Shown here one piece after another: positions 8,399 through 17,612 of a stretch of 64,000 bases of DNA; within the stretch, counting starts at the first letter, position 1; every line of letters begins with the position of its first letter. Source of the stretch: Aquibium microcysteis (lineage in GTDB: Bacteria; Pseudomonadota; Alphaproteobacteria; Rhizobiales; Rhizobiaceae); contig NZ_CP061080.1 in the NCBI RefSeq assembly GCF_014495845.1, positions 4,950,001 to 5,014,000 of the forward strand. The letters are read 5' to 3'. A model generated the notes under the pieces. The model was not told the DNA's origin. It saw nothing but the letters and a program-made list of their open reading frames with translations, and did not search any database. The translations under genes were made by a program, and so were the position numbers.

Positions 8399-9253
8399 TC
8401 AGTCGCGCAGCAGCTCGTTGATCGACGTCTTGGAACGGGTCTTTTCGTCGACCCGCTTGACGATGACGGCGCAGTAGAGGCTCGGCCCCGGCTGGCCGTT
8501 CGGCAAGGGCTTGCCCGGCATCGTGCCGGCCACCACCACCGAATAGGGCGGAACCTCGCCGTACATGATCTCGCCGGTCTCCCGGTCGACGATCTTGGTC
8601 GACTTGCCGATGAAGACGCCCATGCCCAGCACCGCGCCCTCGCGCACGATGCAGCCTTCGACCACCTCCGAGCGGGCGCCGATGAAGCAGTTGTCCTCGA
8701 TGATGGTCGGGCCGGCCTGCATCGGCTCCAGCACGCCGCCGATGCCCACGCCGCCCGACAGGTGCACGTTCTTGCCGATCTGGGCGCAGGACCCGACGGT
8801 CGCCCAGGTGTCGACCATCGTCCCGTCGTCGACATAGGCGCCGAGATTGACGAAGGACGGCATCAGGATCACGCCCTTGCCGATATGGGCGGAGCGGCGC
8901 ACCACGCAGTTCGGCACGGCGCGGAACCCGGCCTTCTCGAACTCGTTGGCGCTCCAGCCGTCGAACTTGGAGGCCACCTTGTCCCACCAGACCGCCTCGC
9001 CGGGACCGCCCCTGACGATTTCCATCGGATTGAGGCGGAAGGACAGGAGAACGGCCTTCTTGAGCCACTGGTGGACACGCCACTCCCCCGTCTCTCCGCG
9101 CACGGCCACGCGCGCCTCGCCGCGATCGAGCAGTTGCAGCGACGCCTCGACCGCCTCGCGGACCTCGCCGCGAGTCCCCGTGTTGATGCCGTCGCGTTCC
9201 TCGAACGCCTTCTCGATTGTCCGCTCGAGCGAGGCGAGATCCTGCTTGGGCAT
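8399..9253 (-). CDS. dapD: Tetrahydrodipicolinate N-succinyltransferase
   Basis: Uses succinyl-CoA to succinylate tetrahydrodipicolinate in the succinylase branch of lysine/DAP synthesis, the step that leads towards dapE's substrate. 284 residues: an N-terminal helical region ([19 protein letters not shown]) followed by a left-handed beta-helix of hexapeptide repeats from about 105 to 240 ([37 protein letters not shown]). Standard length and start. Its stop lies 37 bases from the DUF805 gene. Confidence 0.97.
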   Translation of the reverse strand: MPKQDLASLERTIEKAFEERDGINTGTRGEVREAVEASLQLLDRGEARVAVRGETGEWRVHQWLKKAVLLSFRLNPMEIVRGGPGEAVWWDKVASKFDGWSANEFEKAGFRAVPNCVVRRSAHIGKGVILMPSFVNLGAYVDDGTMVDTWATVGSCAQIGKNVHLSGGVGIGGVLEPMQAGPTIIEDNCFIGARSEVVEGCIVREGAVLGMGVFIGKSTKIVDRETGEIMYGEVPPYSVVVAGTMPGKPLPNGQPGPSLYCAVIVKRVDEKTRSKTSINELLRD

Positions 9254-9398
9254 GCGGTGGCTCCGTTACACGTGCTGTTAAGGGGCGAGGCCATAGGCTC
9301 CCGGGAAGTCGCGCGGAACCTATGTCATGCCTCATGGGGGGTCAATCGCGATGGCGCCCGGGACGGCGCAATGACAATGGGGCAGGGACGGGATCGAC

Positions 9399-10238
9399 AT
9401 GGACGACAAGACGAAGCAGGACTGGACGCCGCTGCCGCACTCGGGTGAGGACCTGCAGCGGGCGCGCAGCGTCCCGCAGACCCCGCAGACGCAGTCGCCG
9501 GCCTACAGGCTTGCCTGGGACGATCCCGACTTCCTCACGCAGCGCGAGATGCGCGGGGTGCGGCTGCAGCTCGAGCTGATGAAGCCGGAGATGATGCTGG
9601 CCGAACGCGGCATCCGCTCGACCGTCATCCTGTTCGGTGGCGCCCGCATCCCCGAGCCCGGCGGGGAGGCCTGGGCGGCCAAGAACGAGACCCAGCGCAA
9701 GAACCTCGAGGCAAACAGCGTCTACTACGAGGAGGCGCGCGCCTTCGCCCGTCTGTGCTCGGAGCATTCGGCCGCATCGCTCTACCGCGAATTCGTCATC
9801 GTCACCGGCGGCGGCCCCGGCGTCATGGAAGCCGGCAACCGCGGTGCCGCCGATGTCGGCGCGCCGTCGATCGGCCTCAACATTGTCCTGCCGCACGAGC
9901 AGGCGCCCAACCTCTACGTCACGCCCGAGCTCTGCTTCAACTTCCATTATTTTGCCATCCGCAAGATGCACTTCATCATGCGGGCCAAGGCCGTGGCCAT
10001 CTTTCCCGGCGGCTTCGGCACCATGGACGAGCTGTTCGAGACGCTGACGCTGATCCAGACCGGCCGCATGGAGCGCGTCCCGGTCATCCTGTTCGGACGC
10101 GCCTTCTGGGAGCGGGCCATCGACGTCGATTTCCTCGCCGAGCAGGGCACGATCTCGCCCGGCGACCAGCACATCATCGACTATGCCGATACCGCCGGAG
10201 AGGCATGGGACTGCATCCGGCGCTTCTACCGCATCTGA
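9399..10238 (+). CDS. LOG family / TIGR00730 Rossmann-fold protein
   Basis: 279 residues. The LOG signature is complete: GGGPGVMEAGNRGA at 137-150 and PGGFGTMDE at 203-211. LOG enzymes hydrolyse nucleoside 5'-monophosphates to base and ribose 5-phosphate (cytokinin-activating in some species; AMP/PpnN-like roles in others). The 70-residue N-terminal extension before the Rossmann fold suggests the longer LOG class, so cytokinin synthesis should not be assumed. Convergent with the Crp-type gene (16 bases between stops). Confidence 0.88.
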   Translation: MDDKTKQDWTPLPHSGEDLQRARSVPQTPQTQSPAYRLAWDDPDFLTQREMRGVRLQLELMKPEMMLAERGIRSTVILFGGARIPEPGGEAWAAKNETQRKNLEANSVYYEEARAFARLCSEHSAASLYREFVIVTGGGPGVMEAGNRGAADVGAPSIGLNIVLPHEQAPNLYVTPELCFNFHYFAIRKMHFIMRAKAVAIFPGGFGTMDELFETLTLIQTGRMERVPVILFGRAFWERAIDVDFLAEQGTISPGDQHIIDYADTAGEAWDCIRRFYRI

Positions 10239-10254
10239 AGCCGGGCGCCCTGCG

Positions 10255-10986
10255 TCAGGCCGTGCCGCGACCGAGGCCGAGATAGGTCTGGTCGAACCCC
10301 GCGAAACTGGCGAGCGACGACCAGTTTCGGATGATGACGTTGGCACCCTGCCAGGCGACGAACCCGGTGGAGCGCAGTTCCTGCAGCGCGCGGTTCGTGT
10401 GCACGACCGAGAGGCCGGCGAGATCGGCGAGCTCCGCCTGGGTTACCGGAAACTCGAAGCGGTACCCATCGCCGAGGCGCGGCGCGCCGAGCCGCAGGCA
10501 GATCTCGCAGACGAGATGCCCGATCCGTCGCACCGGGTCCTTGCGGCCCATGCAGACGATCCACATCGACTGGATCGCCGATCCCCTTGCGATCCGGGTG
10601 CCGATCAGGTCGGAGATCTCGGGGTGCTCCAAAGCCGCGCGACGAAGATCGTCGTGACGCACGGCGGCGACCTGGCAATCGGTCAGCGCCAGCACGCCAT
10701 GGTCGAGCACCTTGAGGAACAGGCCGTGCAGGTCCAGGAAATCCCCGGGGACATGCAGCGTCGTCAGCTGCCGGTCGCCGTTGGCGAGGTAACGCATGTT
10801 CGCCGCCATGCCCTCCAGAAGCAGGCAGCACTCGCTCGCCCGGGAGCCCTCGGGGATGATCTCGCGCCCGTCGTCGACCGTCTGGGTCCGCCAGGGCAGC
10901 GACGCGAGCACGGCGCGCGCCTTCTGCGTGATCGTCTCTTTCCGGTCCAGCACCGCAAGGAGCGGTGCGGGAGTTGCGCTGTCCAT
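10255..10986 (-). CDS. Crp/Fnr family transcriptional regulator
   Basis: 243 residues from the ATG at 10986, preceded by GGAGG four bases away. An N-terminal cyclic-nucleotide-binding-like beta-roll spans about 30-140. The C-terminal winged helix has VTQAELADLAGLSVVHTNRA as the recognition helix-turn-helix. The four-Cys iron-sulfur pattern of Fnr is absent, so it is not an oxygen sensor of that type. The frame is open upstream to 11184, but that extension lacks a ribosome site and domain character. Target genes unknown. Confidence 0.88.
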   Translation of the reverse strand: MDSATPAPLLAVLDRKETITQKARAVLASLPWRTQTVDDGREIIPEGSRASECCLLLEGMAANMRYLANGDRQLTTLHVPGDFLDLHGLFLKVLDHGVLALTDCQVAAVRHDDLRRAALEHPEISDLIGTRIARGSAIQSMWIVCMGRKDPVRRIGHLVCEICLRLGAPRLGDGYRFEFPVTQAELADLAGLSVVHTNRALQELRSTGFVAWQGANVIIRNWSSLASFAGFDQTYLGLGRGTA

Positions 10987-11134
10987 GTCGCCTCCGAGCG
11001 GGAAGGGCTCCGAACGGGTCGGATTGGACGCTTCTATTGGGCTTCGCGCGCTGCGGCGTTCAAAAATGATATGCGCCGCCGGGATTGGCGGCCAGGAAGC
11101 GCCACGCAGCGCAATTGTGGCGGAGAAGCCGCTT

Positions 11135-11851
11135 TCAGGCCGCCGCCGCGCGGGCGCCGTTGATCTGCCGAAGAAAGCCGGCAAGATCGTCCGTGACGAA
11201 GTCCACGTCGTCCGCCTCGTCGGGATCGCTCTCCCAGATCTCCGAGAAGGTCGGCTCGAAATTGCGCGGCACGATCAGCACGGTGGTCATGCCGAGCGCC
11301 TTGGGCGCTGCGAGGTTGCGCGCCAGATCCTCGAACATCGCCGCGTTCGGGCCGGCGACCCGGTGCAGCGAGGCGAACTTGTCATAGGTTTCGCGCGCCG
11401 GCTTGGGCACCAGTCCCGCCGCGACGATGTCGAAGATGTCGTCGAAATGATCGAGAATCCCGAGCTGCCGCGCCGTGCGCTCGGCATGACCGCGATCGCC
11501 ATTGGTGAAGATGAACTTGCGCCCCGGCAGCGCCTTGATCTCGTCGCCGAGCGCGGGGTCGGCAGCGACCCAGGAATAGTCGATGTCGTGCACCTTCTGC
11601 AGGAAGTCGTCCGGATCGATCCCGTGCCGGTGCATCAATCCGTTCAGCGTCGTTCCATAGTCCTTGTAGAGCTGTTTCTGCACCACCCGGGCCTCCTCGC
11701 GCGGCAGCTGCAGCAGCTCGGACACATAGGCCGTCATCTTCACGTCGATCTGCGCGAAGAGGTTCGTGTGGTGCGGGTAGAGCGTGTTGTCGAGGTCGAA
11801 CACCCAGTCGGTGATGCCTGCGAAACGCGCCGGATCTGGTCGATTCGTCAT
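11135..11851 (-). CDS. HAD-family pyrimidine 5'-nucleotidase
   Basis: 238 residues of the SDT1/pyrimidine-5'-nucleotidase group of HAD hydrolases. HAD motif I is FDLDNTLYP (nucleophile Asp19, acid/base Asp21), motif II FTNGD near residue 117, and the motif III/IV region has PKP and FEDLARNL. Likely dephosphorylates UMP/CMP or damaged pyrimidine nucleotides in the cytoplasm. In rhizobial genomes it often lies next to dapD, as roughly here. Confidence 0.9.
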   Translation of the reverse strand: MTNRPDPARFAGITDWVFDLDNTLYPHHTNLFAQIDVKMTAYVSELLQLPREEARVVQKQLYKDYGTTLNGLMHRHGIDPDDFLQKVHDIDYSWVAADPALGDEIKALPGRKFIFTNGDRGHAERTARQLGILDHFDDIFDIVAAGLVPKPARETYDKFASLHRVAGPNAAMFEDLARNLAAPKALGMTTVLIVPRNFEPTFSEIWESDPDEADDVDFVTDDLAGFLRQINGARAAAA

Positions 11852-11913
11852 GGCCGCTTATCGCACGGACGCTCCCGCTTGGCCATGCGGATCGCGCCGG
11901 CGGGACCTTCTGC

Positions 11914-12209
11914 GTTCCTCGACGATGATCGATATCCTGTTTTTAAACCTTGCTTGGGAAGGCCACGGCCGCTCGGTTGCCGCCGTCGCCGAGGCGATCC
12001 GCGCCGAAGTCGCCTCGATCCACCTGCGTGGCTCGGGGGGGGGCGACCGGTCGCGCTCTCCGTTTCGGTCGGCGGCGCCAGATTCTCTCCCCGGGTGGCG
12101 GTCGGAAAGCGTCCTGCGGCTGGCCGACAAGCGTCTCTACGCAGCCAAGGGCGGCGGGCGAAACACCGTCGTCGTCGAAGCGTCGCACGGCGTCGGCTGC
12201 GCAGCCTGA
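11914..12209 (+). pseudogene. Decayed GGDEF-domain fragment with frameshifts
   Basis: Scattered over different frames are pieces of one diguanylate cyclase domain in the right order: FLDDDRY (the LDxDxF metal-binding segment), AVAEAIRAEVAS, then in a second frame VALSVSVGGARFSP, and back in the first frame SVLRLADKRLYAAKGGGRN, the usual end of the domain. The frame changes on either side of VALSVSVGG; a run of eight Gs at 12037-12044 is the obvious slippage point for one of them. The GGDEF motif itself is not found. It lies between the nucleotidase and a TetR gene. Confidence 0.7.
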
Positions 12210-12322
12210 CCTGCGGGGCGCCCCGCCGGGCGCGGTTGTCCGTCTTTTCCGGTTCTCCGGAGACGTTCGTCATGCGCTGCCACGTCTGCAGCCGATGCAA
12301 TGGCTTGACATCCGGCAGCCAA

Positions 12323-12338
12323 TCAATCAGTTGATTGA
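12323..12338. promoter_or_regulatory. Palindromic operator of the TetR gene
   Basis: TCAATCAGTTGATTGA is a palindrome with 7-bp perfect arms around a central GT, three bases before the TetR start codon at 12341. A consensus -35 hexamer TTGACA is at 12305-12310, so the palindrome sits where the -10 region and start site should be. This layout is typical of an autorepressing TetR regulator that also controls the downstream efflux pump. Confidence 0.7.
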
Positions 12339-12340
12339 GA

Positions 12341-12934
12341 ATGCTCGAACAGGATGTCGCTCGTGCCTCGACCGAGGATCGCCAGAAGGCGATCGCCGTG
12401 GCCGCGCGTGCTCTCATCGCCGAGCGCGGCTTCGAGGGCCTGCGCACGCGTGACATCGCCGAAAGGGTCGGCATCAACGTCGCGACCCTGCATTATCACG
12501 TCCCCACCAAGCAGGCCCTCGTTCGCCTCGTCGCGCAGTCGCTGCGCGAGGACTTCATGGCCCAGCACGCACGCCGGCCCCGCGGGCCGCTTTCGGCGGT
12601 GGAGCGCCTGGATCTCGAATTCGCCGATTTCCGTGAACTTTTCGCGACCGGCAGGCAGCTGCCCGCGGTCATGGCGGAACTCGCGCTGCGCGCCACGCGC
12701 GACGAAGAGGTCGCCGCCGAAATCCTGCCCATGCAGGCCGGCTGGCATGACCAGATCGAGACGCTTCTCGCGCAGGGGCGTGCCGAAGGCATCTTCCATC
12801 CCGACATCGATCCTGCGGCGACGGCCACGATCGTCATCGGTTCCATGATTGCCTGTCTGCGCCAGCCCGGGCGCGGCCTCGATCACCTCGATTCCGTGTT
12901 CGCGCAGCTCCGGCGCGCCATCATCAAGACCTGA
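12341..12934 (+). CDS. TetR family regulator of the adjacent efflux pump
   Basis: About 197 residues from the ATG at 12341; a TTG six bases earlier is possible but less likely. The N-terminal helix-turn-helix covers about 25-50 (AERGFEGLRTRDIAERVGIN then VATLHYHVPTKQALV). The C-terminal ligand domain is unremarkable. It lies 11 bases upstream of a DHA2 drug/solute exporter and has a palindromic operator just ahead of its own start, so it most likely represses both genes and is released by a toxic substrate of the pump. Confidence 0.9.
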   Translation: MLEQDVARASTEDRQKAIAVAARALIAERGFEGLRTRDIAERVGINVATLHYHVPTKQALVRLVAQSLREDFMAQHARRPRGPLSAVERLDLEFADFRELFATGRQLPAVMAELALRATRDEEVAAEILPMQAGWHDQIETLLAQGRAEGIFHPDIDPAATATIVIGSMIACLRQPGRGLDHLDSVFAQLRRAIIKT

Positions 12935-12945
12935 AGGTACATCCG

Positions 12946-14436
12946 ATGCCTGCTCCGCAATCCTCCCCCGGCACCGAAACCGGCGCCTATCCCCGCCGCT
13001 GGCTGGCGATGTTCGTTCTGCTGCTGGCCGCCTTCATGAACCTGATCGACGTGACCATCGTCAACGTCGCGCTTCCGCGGCTGCAGGAGAGCCTCGGCGC
13101 GACCAGCACCGAGATCGAGTGGGTGGTGGCCGCCTATGTCCTCGCCTTCGCCCTCGGCCTTCTGCCGTTCGGCCGGCTGGGCGACACGATCGGCCGCAAG
13201 CGCATGTTCCAGGCCGGCGTCGTGCTCTTCACGCTCTTTTCCGCGGTCTGCGGCATGGCGCCGACCATGCAGACCCTGATCGTCGCGCGTGTCTTCCAGG
13301 GGCTGGCGGGGGCGATGATGATGCCTCAGGTGCTCGCCATCGCCCAGCTCATGTTTCCGCCTCAGGAACGGGGCGCCGCCTTCTCGCTCTTCGGCCTGAC
13401 GGCCGGTCTCGCCTCGGTCGCGGGCCCGCTGACGGGCGGGCTGATGATCGGTGCCGACATCTACGGTCTCGACTGGCGGCCGATCTTCCTCGTCAACATT
13501 CCGCTCGGGATCGTCACGGTCGTGGCCACGGCCATGCTGGTGCCGCAGACGCCCGCCAATCCGGACCTGCGGCACGATGTCGGCGGCATCGTGCTCGCCG
13601 CGATGACCGTCTTCCTCCTGGTCTTTCCCCTGATCGAAGGGCACAGCCTCGGCTGGCCGCTCTGGATCTTCGCCATGCTCGGCCTCGCCGTCGTGTCCGC
13701 CGTGGCCTTCCACCGCCACGAAGCCGCCCGTGCACGGGCCGGTCTCAGCCAGCTCCTGCCCGTGACCCTGCTCGGCAACAGGGGCTTCCTGCTCGGCCTG
13801 ACGATGGTCACCGTCTTCTTCTCCGGCGTCGCCGGCTTCTTCATCGTGCTCGCCGTCTTCCTCCAGACCGGCTTCGGGCTGAGCCCGCTCGAATCGGGCC
13901 TCACGACGGTGCCGTTTCCGGTGGGCGTCCTCCTCGCTTCCATCGCCTCGGGCCGCTTCGCCGGCCGCTGGCCGCGGGCGCGGATCGCCGGTGGCGCGGC
14001 CGCCCTGATCCTCGGTATGGCAGTCCTGTCCTTCGTCGTGGCCACGGTCGGCGATGCGGTCGACCACTGGCGTTTCGTCCTGCCGCTCCTGATCAGCGGG
14101 TTCGGGATGGGGACGGCGATTTCCTCGCTGTTCCAGACGGTGCTGGCGCACGTTGCGCCGCAGGATGCCGGCTCCGGCTCCGGCGCCACCCAGTCGTTCC
14201 AGCAGATCGGCGCCGCCGTCGGCATCGCCATCACCGGGCAGATCTTCTTTGCCTCGCTGGGCTCGAACCTCGGGTCCGGCATGGCCTTGCGGGAGGCCTA
14301 CGTCGTGAGCCTGGGCAACGCACTTCTCTATGAGATTGCGGCCTTCGCGCTGGTCATCGTCCTTCTCGCCTTCCTGAAACGTGCGCCTGCCGGGAGGGAC
14401 GGTGCCGGACGTGCCCCGGCGCCGATGGACGCCTGA
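12946..14436 (+). CDS. DHA2 (14-helix) MFS multidrug exporter
   Basis: 496 residues, about 14 membrane helices, matching the EmrB/QacA (DHA2) drug:H+ antiporter family. Seen are FMNLIDVTIVNVALPRL in helix 1, the motif-A loop GRLGDTIGRKRMF after helix 2, and GPLTGGLM in helix 5 (motif C region). It exports unknown lipophilic compounds across the inner membrane. No HlyD-type partner (EmrA) is adjacent, so it probably acts alone. Controlled by the TetR gene 11 bases upstream. Confidence 0.92.
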   Translation: MPAPQSSPGTETGAYPRRWLAMFVLLLAAFMNLIDVTIVNVALPRLQESLGATSTEIEWVVAAYVLAFALGLLPFGRLGDTIGRKRMFQAGVVLFTLFSAVCGMAPTMQTLIVARVFQGLAGAMMMPQVLAIAQLMFPPQERGAAFSLFGLTAGLASVAGPLTGGLMIGADIYGLDWRPIFLVNIPLGIVTVVATAMLVPQTPANPDLRHDVGGIVLAAMTVFLLVFPLIEGHSLGWPLWIFAMLGLAVVSAVAFHRHEAARARAGLSQLLPVTLLGNRGFLLGLTMVTVFFSGVAGFFIVLAVFLQTGFGLSPLESGLTTVPFPVGVLLASIASGRFAGRWPRARIAGGAAALILGMAVLSFVVATVGDAVDHWRFVLPLLISGFGMGTAISSLFQTVLAHVAPQDAGSGSGATQSFQQIGAAVGIAITGQIFFASLGSNLGSGMALREAYVVSLGNALLYEIAAFALVIVLLAFLKRAPAGRDGAGRAPAPMDA

Positions 14437-14828
14437 CCGCCGGCGCGCCCGTTCGGGCGGCACAGCCGCGGGACGGTCCCGGCGCGCCCGGGACGCGTCG
14501 GGGCCGGCGGCCGCGTGAGCGGCGAAACGGGTCCCGAACGTTTCCCCTCCCGCCTTTCGGCCTTGGCGGAACGATCATGAGCACGAGCGGCCTCGACCAC
14601 GGTCTCGACGGAGACCGGCCTTGCCGGGCATGACGACGCCCGCTCCGCCCGGTCGCGGAGGTGCGCTGCTCCACCACGCGGGCTGTGACCGGTCCTTCGG
14701 GGGCGGTGCCGCGGCCCGGTCTGGACCAATTGCCGGACCCGTGCCGGCCGCAGCCCGGGCTTGCGGCCGCGGTGTCCTTGTCCTACCCGAGGTGTCCCGC
14801 CTCCTTTCGCGAGACCACGCCGCCGGAC
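14437..14828. other. Intergenic stretch, nothing assigned
   Basis: 392 bases, very GC-rich, between the exporter and the DMT transporter. Short GC palindromes occur (for example CGCCCGTTCGGGCG near 14445) but without a T-run. The open frames here show no conserved protein features, including the upstream extension of the DMT gene. I see no RNA gene or clear promoter. Confidence 0.5.
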
Positions 14829-15734
14829 ATGGAACTCTGGATCCCGATCACGCTGGTCGCCGCCTTCCTGCAGAACCTTCGCTCGGCGGTGCAGAAGCAT
14901 TTGAAGGGGGTCATGGGAACGACCGGCGCCACCTTCGTGCGCTTCGGTTTCGGCGTTCCGTTCGCGCTCGTCTTCGTGTTCGGCCTGCACGTGTTCGCCG
15001 GATACGAACTGCCGCGGCCGAACGGTCCCTTCTTCGCATGGATGGCGCTCGGCGGTCTGTCGCAGATCGCCGCGACCTTCCTGCTCGTGCACCTGTTCTC
15101 TTTCAGGAACTTCGCCGTCGGCACCGCCTACTCGCGCACCGAGCCGGCACAGGCCGCCCTGTTCGGCCTCGTCTTTCTCGGCGAGCGCATCACGGCGGGC
15201 ACGCTCGCCGCCATCGCCGTCAGCGTCTTCGGGGTCATGCTGATCTCCGTCGCGCGCGTGCCACTGACCTGGCGAGCGCTCTTCCTGTCGACCGTGAGCC
15301 GCACCGCTCTGATCGGTCTCGCGTCCGGAACGCTGTTCGGCGTTTCGGCGGTCTCCTATCGTGCTGCCTCCATGGCGCTCGGCGGACCGAACTTCATGAT
15401 GCAGGCGGCGGTCACGCTGGCCTTCGTCATCCTCTTCCAGACAGTGCTGATGGGGGTCTGGATGCTCTGGCGCGACCGCGCCGAGATCGCCCGCATCGGC
15501 CGCGCATGGAAGCCTTCGCTGGTCGTCGGCGTGGCGGGTGCCTGCGCATCCTTCGGATGGTTCATGGCCATGACGCTGGAACAGGCCGCGGTGGTGAAGG
15601 CGCTGGCGCAGGTCGAGATGATCTTCACCTTCGCCTCTTCGGTCTTCTTCTTCCGGGAAAAGATCAACGCCATGGAGACGCTCGGCTGCGCGCTGATCGT
15701 CGCCGGCATCCTGCTCCTTCTCATCCTGGGTTGA
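14829..15734 (+). CDS. DMT-superfamily (EamA) transporter
   Basis: 301 residues from the ATG at 14829 (MELWIPITLVAAFLQNLRSA). Ten predicted membrane helices in two EamA-like halves, the second beginning near residue 155; the AYSRTEPAQAALFG and ALAQVEMIFTFASS stretches are the matching helix-4/helix-9 segments of this family. It probably exports or exchanges small metabolites; substrate unknown. An upstream in-frame extension exists but looks non-coding. No obvious operon partner. Confidence 0.85.
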   Translation: MELWIPITLVAAFLQNLRSAVQKHLKGVMGTTGATFVRFGFGVPFALVFVFGLHVFAGYELPRPNGPFFAWMALGGLSQIAATFLLVHLFSFRNFAVGTAYSRTEPAQAALFGLVFLGERITAGTLAAIAVSVFGVMLISVARVPLTWRALFLSTVSRTALIGLASGTLFGVSAVSYRAASMALGGPNFMMQAAVTLAFVILFQTVLMGVWMLWRDRAEIARIGRAWKPSLVVGVAGACASFGWFMAMTLEQAAVVKALAQVEMIFTFASSVFFFREKINAMETLGCALIVAGILLLLILG

Positions 15735-15897
15735 GCCGGTCGCGCAACCGCGGTTCGCTGGTAACCGATTGGTAACTGCGATTCGAGGGAGTGCCGACCG
15801 TTAGCCCACGATTCGGCCTCTCATGGCATGCTTCTGGCTTCTGCTGGGCAGGCGTGCCGATCCGAGAACACGCCGCAGAACCGGCTGGAGTTTCACG

Positions 15898-16071
15898 ATG
15901 AGACAGCATCACCCCATTTCATTCGAGCGGCGCACGATCCTCGCCGCGCTGTTCGCCCTTCCGGCGTTCGCTCTTCTGCGCCGCGTCATCCGCCCGACCG
16001 CCTCCGTGGACATCGTCGAGATGGACGGCTGGATTCTGAAGCGCGGCGACGTCGAGGGAGACCGGGCATGA
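15898..16071 (+). CDS. Small membrane-anchored/Tat-like partner of the GMC oxidoreductase
   Basis: 57 codons from the ATG at 15898. The N-terminus has FERRTILAALFALPAFALLRR, an Arg-Arg pair before a hydrophobic segment as in a Tat signal or signal anchor, then a short acidic tail ending EMDGWILKRGDVEGDRA. The stop overlaps the start of the following oxidoreductase (ATGA at 16068), so the two are translationally coupled. Membrane-bound GMC dehydrogenases such as gluconate and sorbitol dehydrogenase have a small Tat-signal subunit that carries the flavin subunit out; this could be a minimal version. That role is inference. Confidence 0.6.
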   Translation: MRQHHPISFERRTILAALFALPAFALLRRVIRPTASVDIVEMDGWILKRGDVEGDRA

Positions 16072-17522
16072 TCTTCCAGGACGCCTCCGAATTCCGGGCA
16101 TCGGGCTTTTCTCCCCGGGTCTGCATCATCGGCTCGGGGCCGGCGGGCATCTCCGTCGCACTCAAGCTCGCCGCGGCGCGGGTACCCTGCGTCATCCTCG
16201 AGGCAGGATCGGACGAATGGACGGAGGAATCGCAGGACGTCTACCGGGGCGAGGTCCTAGGCGATCACTACTTCGATCTCGACGTCACGCGCCTGCGCTA
16301 CTTCGGCGGATCGTCCAATCACTGGGCCGGCTGGTGCCGGGTCCTCGACAGCCATGATTTCGAGCCCAAGGCCTATGTCGAGCACACCGGCTGGCCGATC
16401 CGCCGGACCGACATCGAGCCCTTCCTCGACGAGACCCGCGACGTGCTGGGCCTTGCGCCGTTCATCCCCGATCGTGCCGTCTCGGACGAGTTCCGCTGGT
16501 TCGAGATGCGGAAGTCGCAGCCCGTCCGGTTCCGCGAGAAGTTCGCCGAGCCGCTCGCACGAAGCCCGCTGATCGCGCTCGTGCTGAACACCCAGGTCGA
16601 CGAACTGGCAGGCGACGGCGTCGCGGTGACGTCGGCGAAGATCCGCTCGCGCGGCGCCCCGGCCGGTGAACTCGCGGTGCCCTACGTCGTCGTGGCGACG
16701 GGCGGTCTGGAGAATTCGCGGCTGCTGCTGTGGTCGAACGAACGTTCCGGCGGCGGTGTCGTGCCCCATGCCGCCGCGCTCGGCCGCTACTGGATGGAAC
16801 ATCCGATGTTCGAAGTGGGTGCCGGCTTCGTCACCGACGTCGACGCGATGGCGTTCGACCACGAGGGCGACGCCTTCTTCATGCCCAGCGTCGAGGCCAT
16901 GGCTGCGCGCGAGGTTCTCAACTTCCACGTCCAGGTGGAATCCATGCCCTATCGCGGCGTCAAGAAGTTCATCGCCGACACCGCCTGCCTTGCCCCCGAG
17001 ACCACGGAATGGGTGGCCGGCGCATTGGGTCTGCGCCTGCAATGCTCTGCGCGCCTGCACATGGCCTGGGAGCAGCCGCCGCGCGCGCACAACCGCGTCG
17101 CGCTCTCGGCGACCGAGCGCGACGCAGCCGGCATCCCGCGCATCGAGCTGCACTGGAAGAAGGACGACCTCGACCGGCGCACCATGCTGGAAGGTATCCG
17201 GCTGTTCGGCGAATCCTTCGCGCGGAAGGATCTCGGACGCGTGCGGATCAGCGACTGGGCGCGCGACGGCGGCGACTGGCCGGAGGACATGGAGATCGCG
17301 GGCAACCACCACATGGGCGGCACGCGCATGGGCACCGACCCGTCGACCAGCGTCGTCGACGGCGACTGCAAGGTCCACGGCATGGCCAATCTCTACGTCG
17401 CCGGCTCGTCGGTCTTCGCCACCAGCGGCCAGTGCACGCCCACCACCACCATCACCGCGCTGGCGCTGCGGCTGGGCGACCACCTGGGGCGTGTCGCCGC
17501 CGCCGGCCCCGCCAAGGCCTGA
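16068..17522 (+). CDS. GMC-type FAD-dependent oxidoreductase
   Basis: 484 residues from the ATG overlapping the previous stop. An FAD-binding dinucleotide motif VCIIGSGPAGISVALKL starts near residue 18; FGGSSNHWAGW follows near 85; the C-terminal GMC segment has EIAGNHHMGGTRMGTDP (probable active-site His-His) and NLYVAGSSVFATSGQCTPTTT. This is the pattern of GMC sugar/alcohol/polyol dehydrogenases. It has no signal peptide of its own; export, if any, would rely on the coupled 57-residue protein. The physiological substrate and electron acceptor are unknown. Confidence 0.9.
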   Translation: MIFQDASEFRASGFSPRVCIIGSGPAGISVALKLAAARVPCVILEAGSDEWTEESQDVYRGEVLGDHYFDLDVTRLRYFGGSSNHWAGWCRVLDSHDFEPKAYVEHTGWPIRRTDIEPFLDETRDVLGLAPFIPDRAVSDEFRWFEMRKSQPVRFREKFAEPLARSPLIALVLNTQVDELAGDGVAVTSAKIRSRGAPAGELAVPYVVVATGGLENSRLLLWSNERSGGGVVPHAAALGRYWMEHPMFEVGAGFVTDVDAMAFDHEGDAFFMPSVEAMAAREVLNFHVQVESMPYRGVKKFIADTACLAPETTEWVAGALGLRLQCSARLHMAWEQPPRAHNRVALSATERDAAGIPRIELHWKKDDLDRRTMLEGIRLFGESFARKDLGRVRISDWARDGGDWPEDMEIAGNHHMGGTRMGTDPSTSVVDGDCKVHGMANLYVAGSSVFATSGQCTPTTTITALALRLGDHLGRVAAAGPAKA

Positions 17523-17612
17523 TGCCGCAGCGGACGTCTGCGAGAGAAGCCGGGTCCGCCTACGTCGAAGTCCGGTGAGCGCATATCAGGCGAGCCTCGG
17601 TGTTGACCGAAC

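Noticed and set aside
14661..14828. Upstream in-frame extension of the DMT transporter
   Set aside because: Non-hydrophobic, non-conserved-looking sequence; the ATG at 14829 directly starts helix 1.
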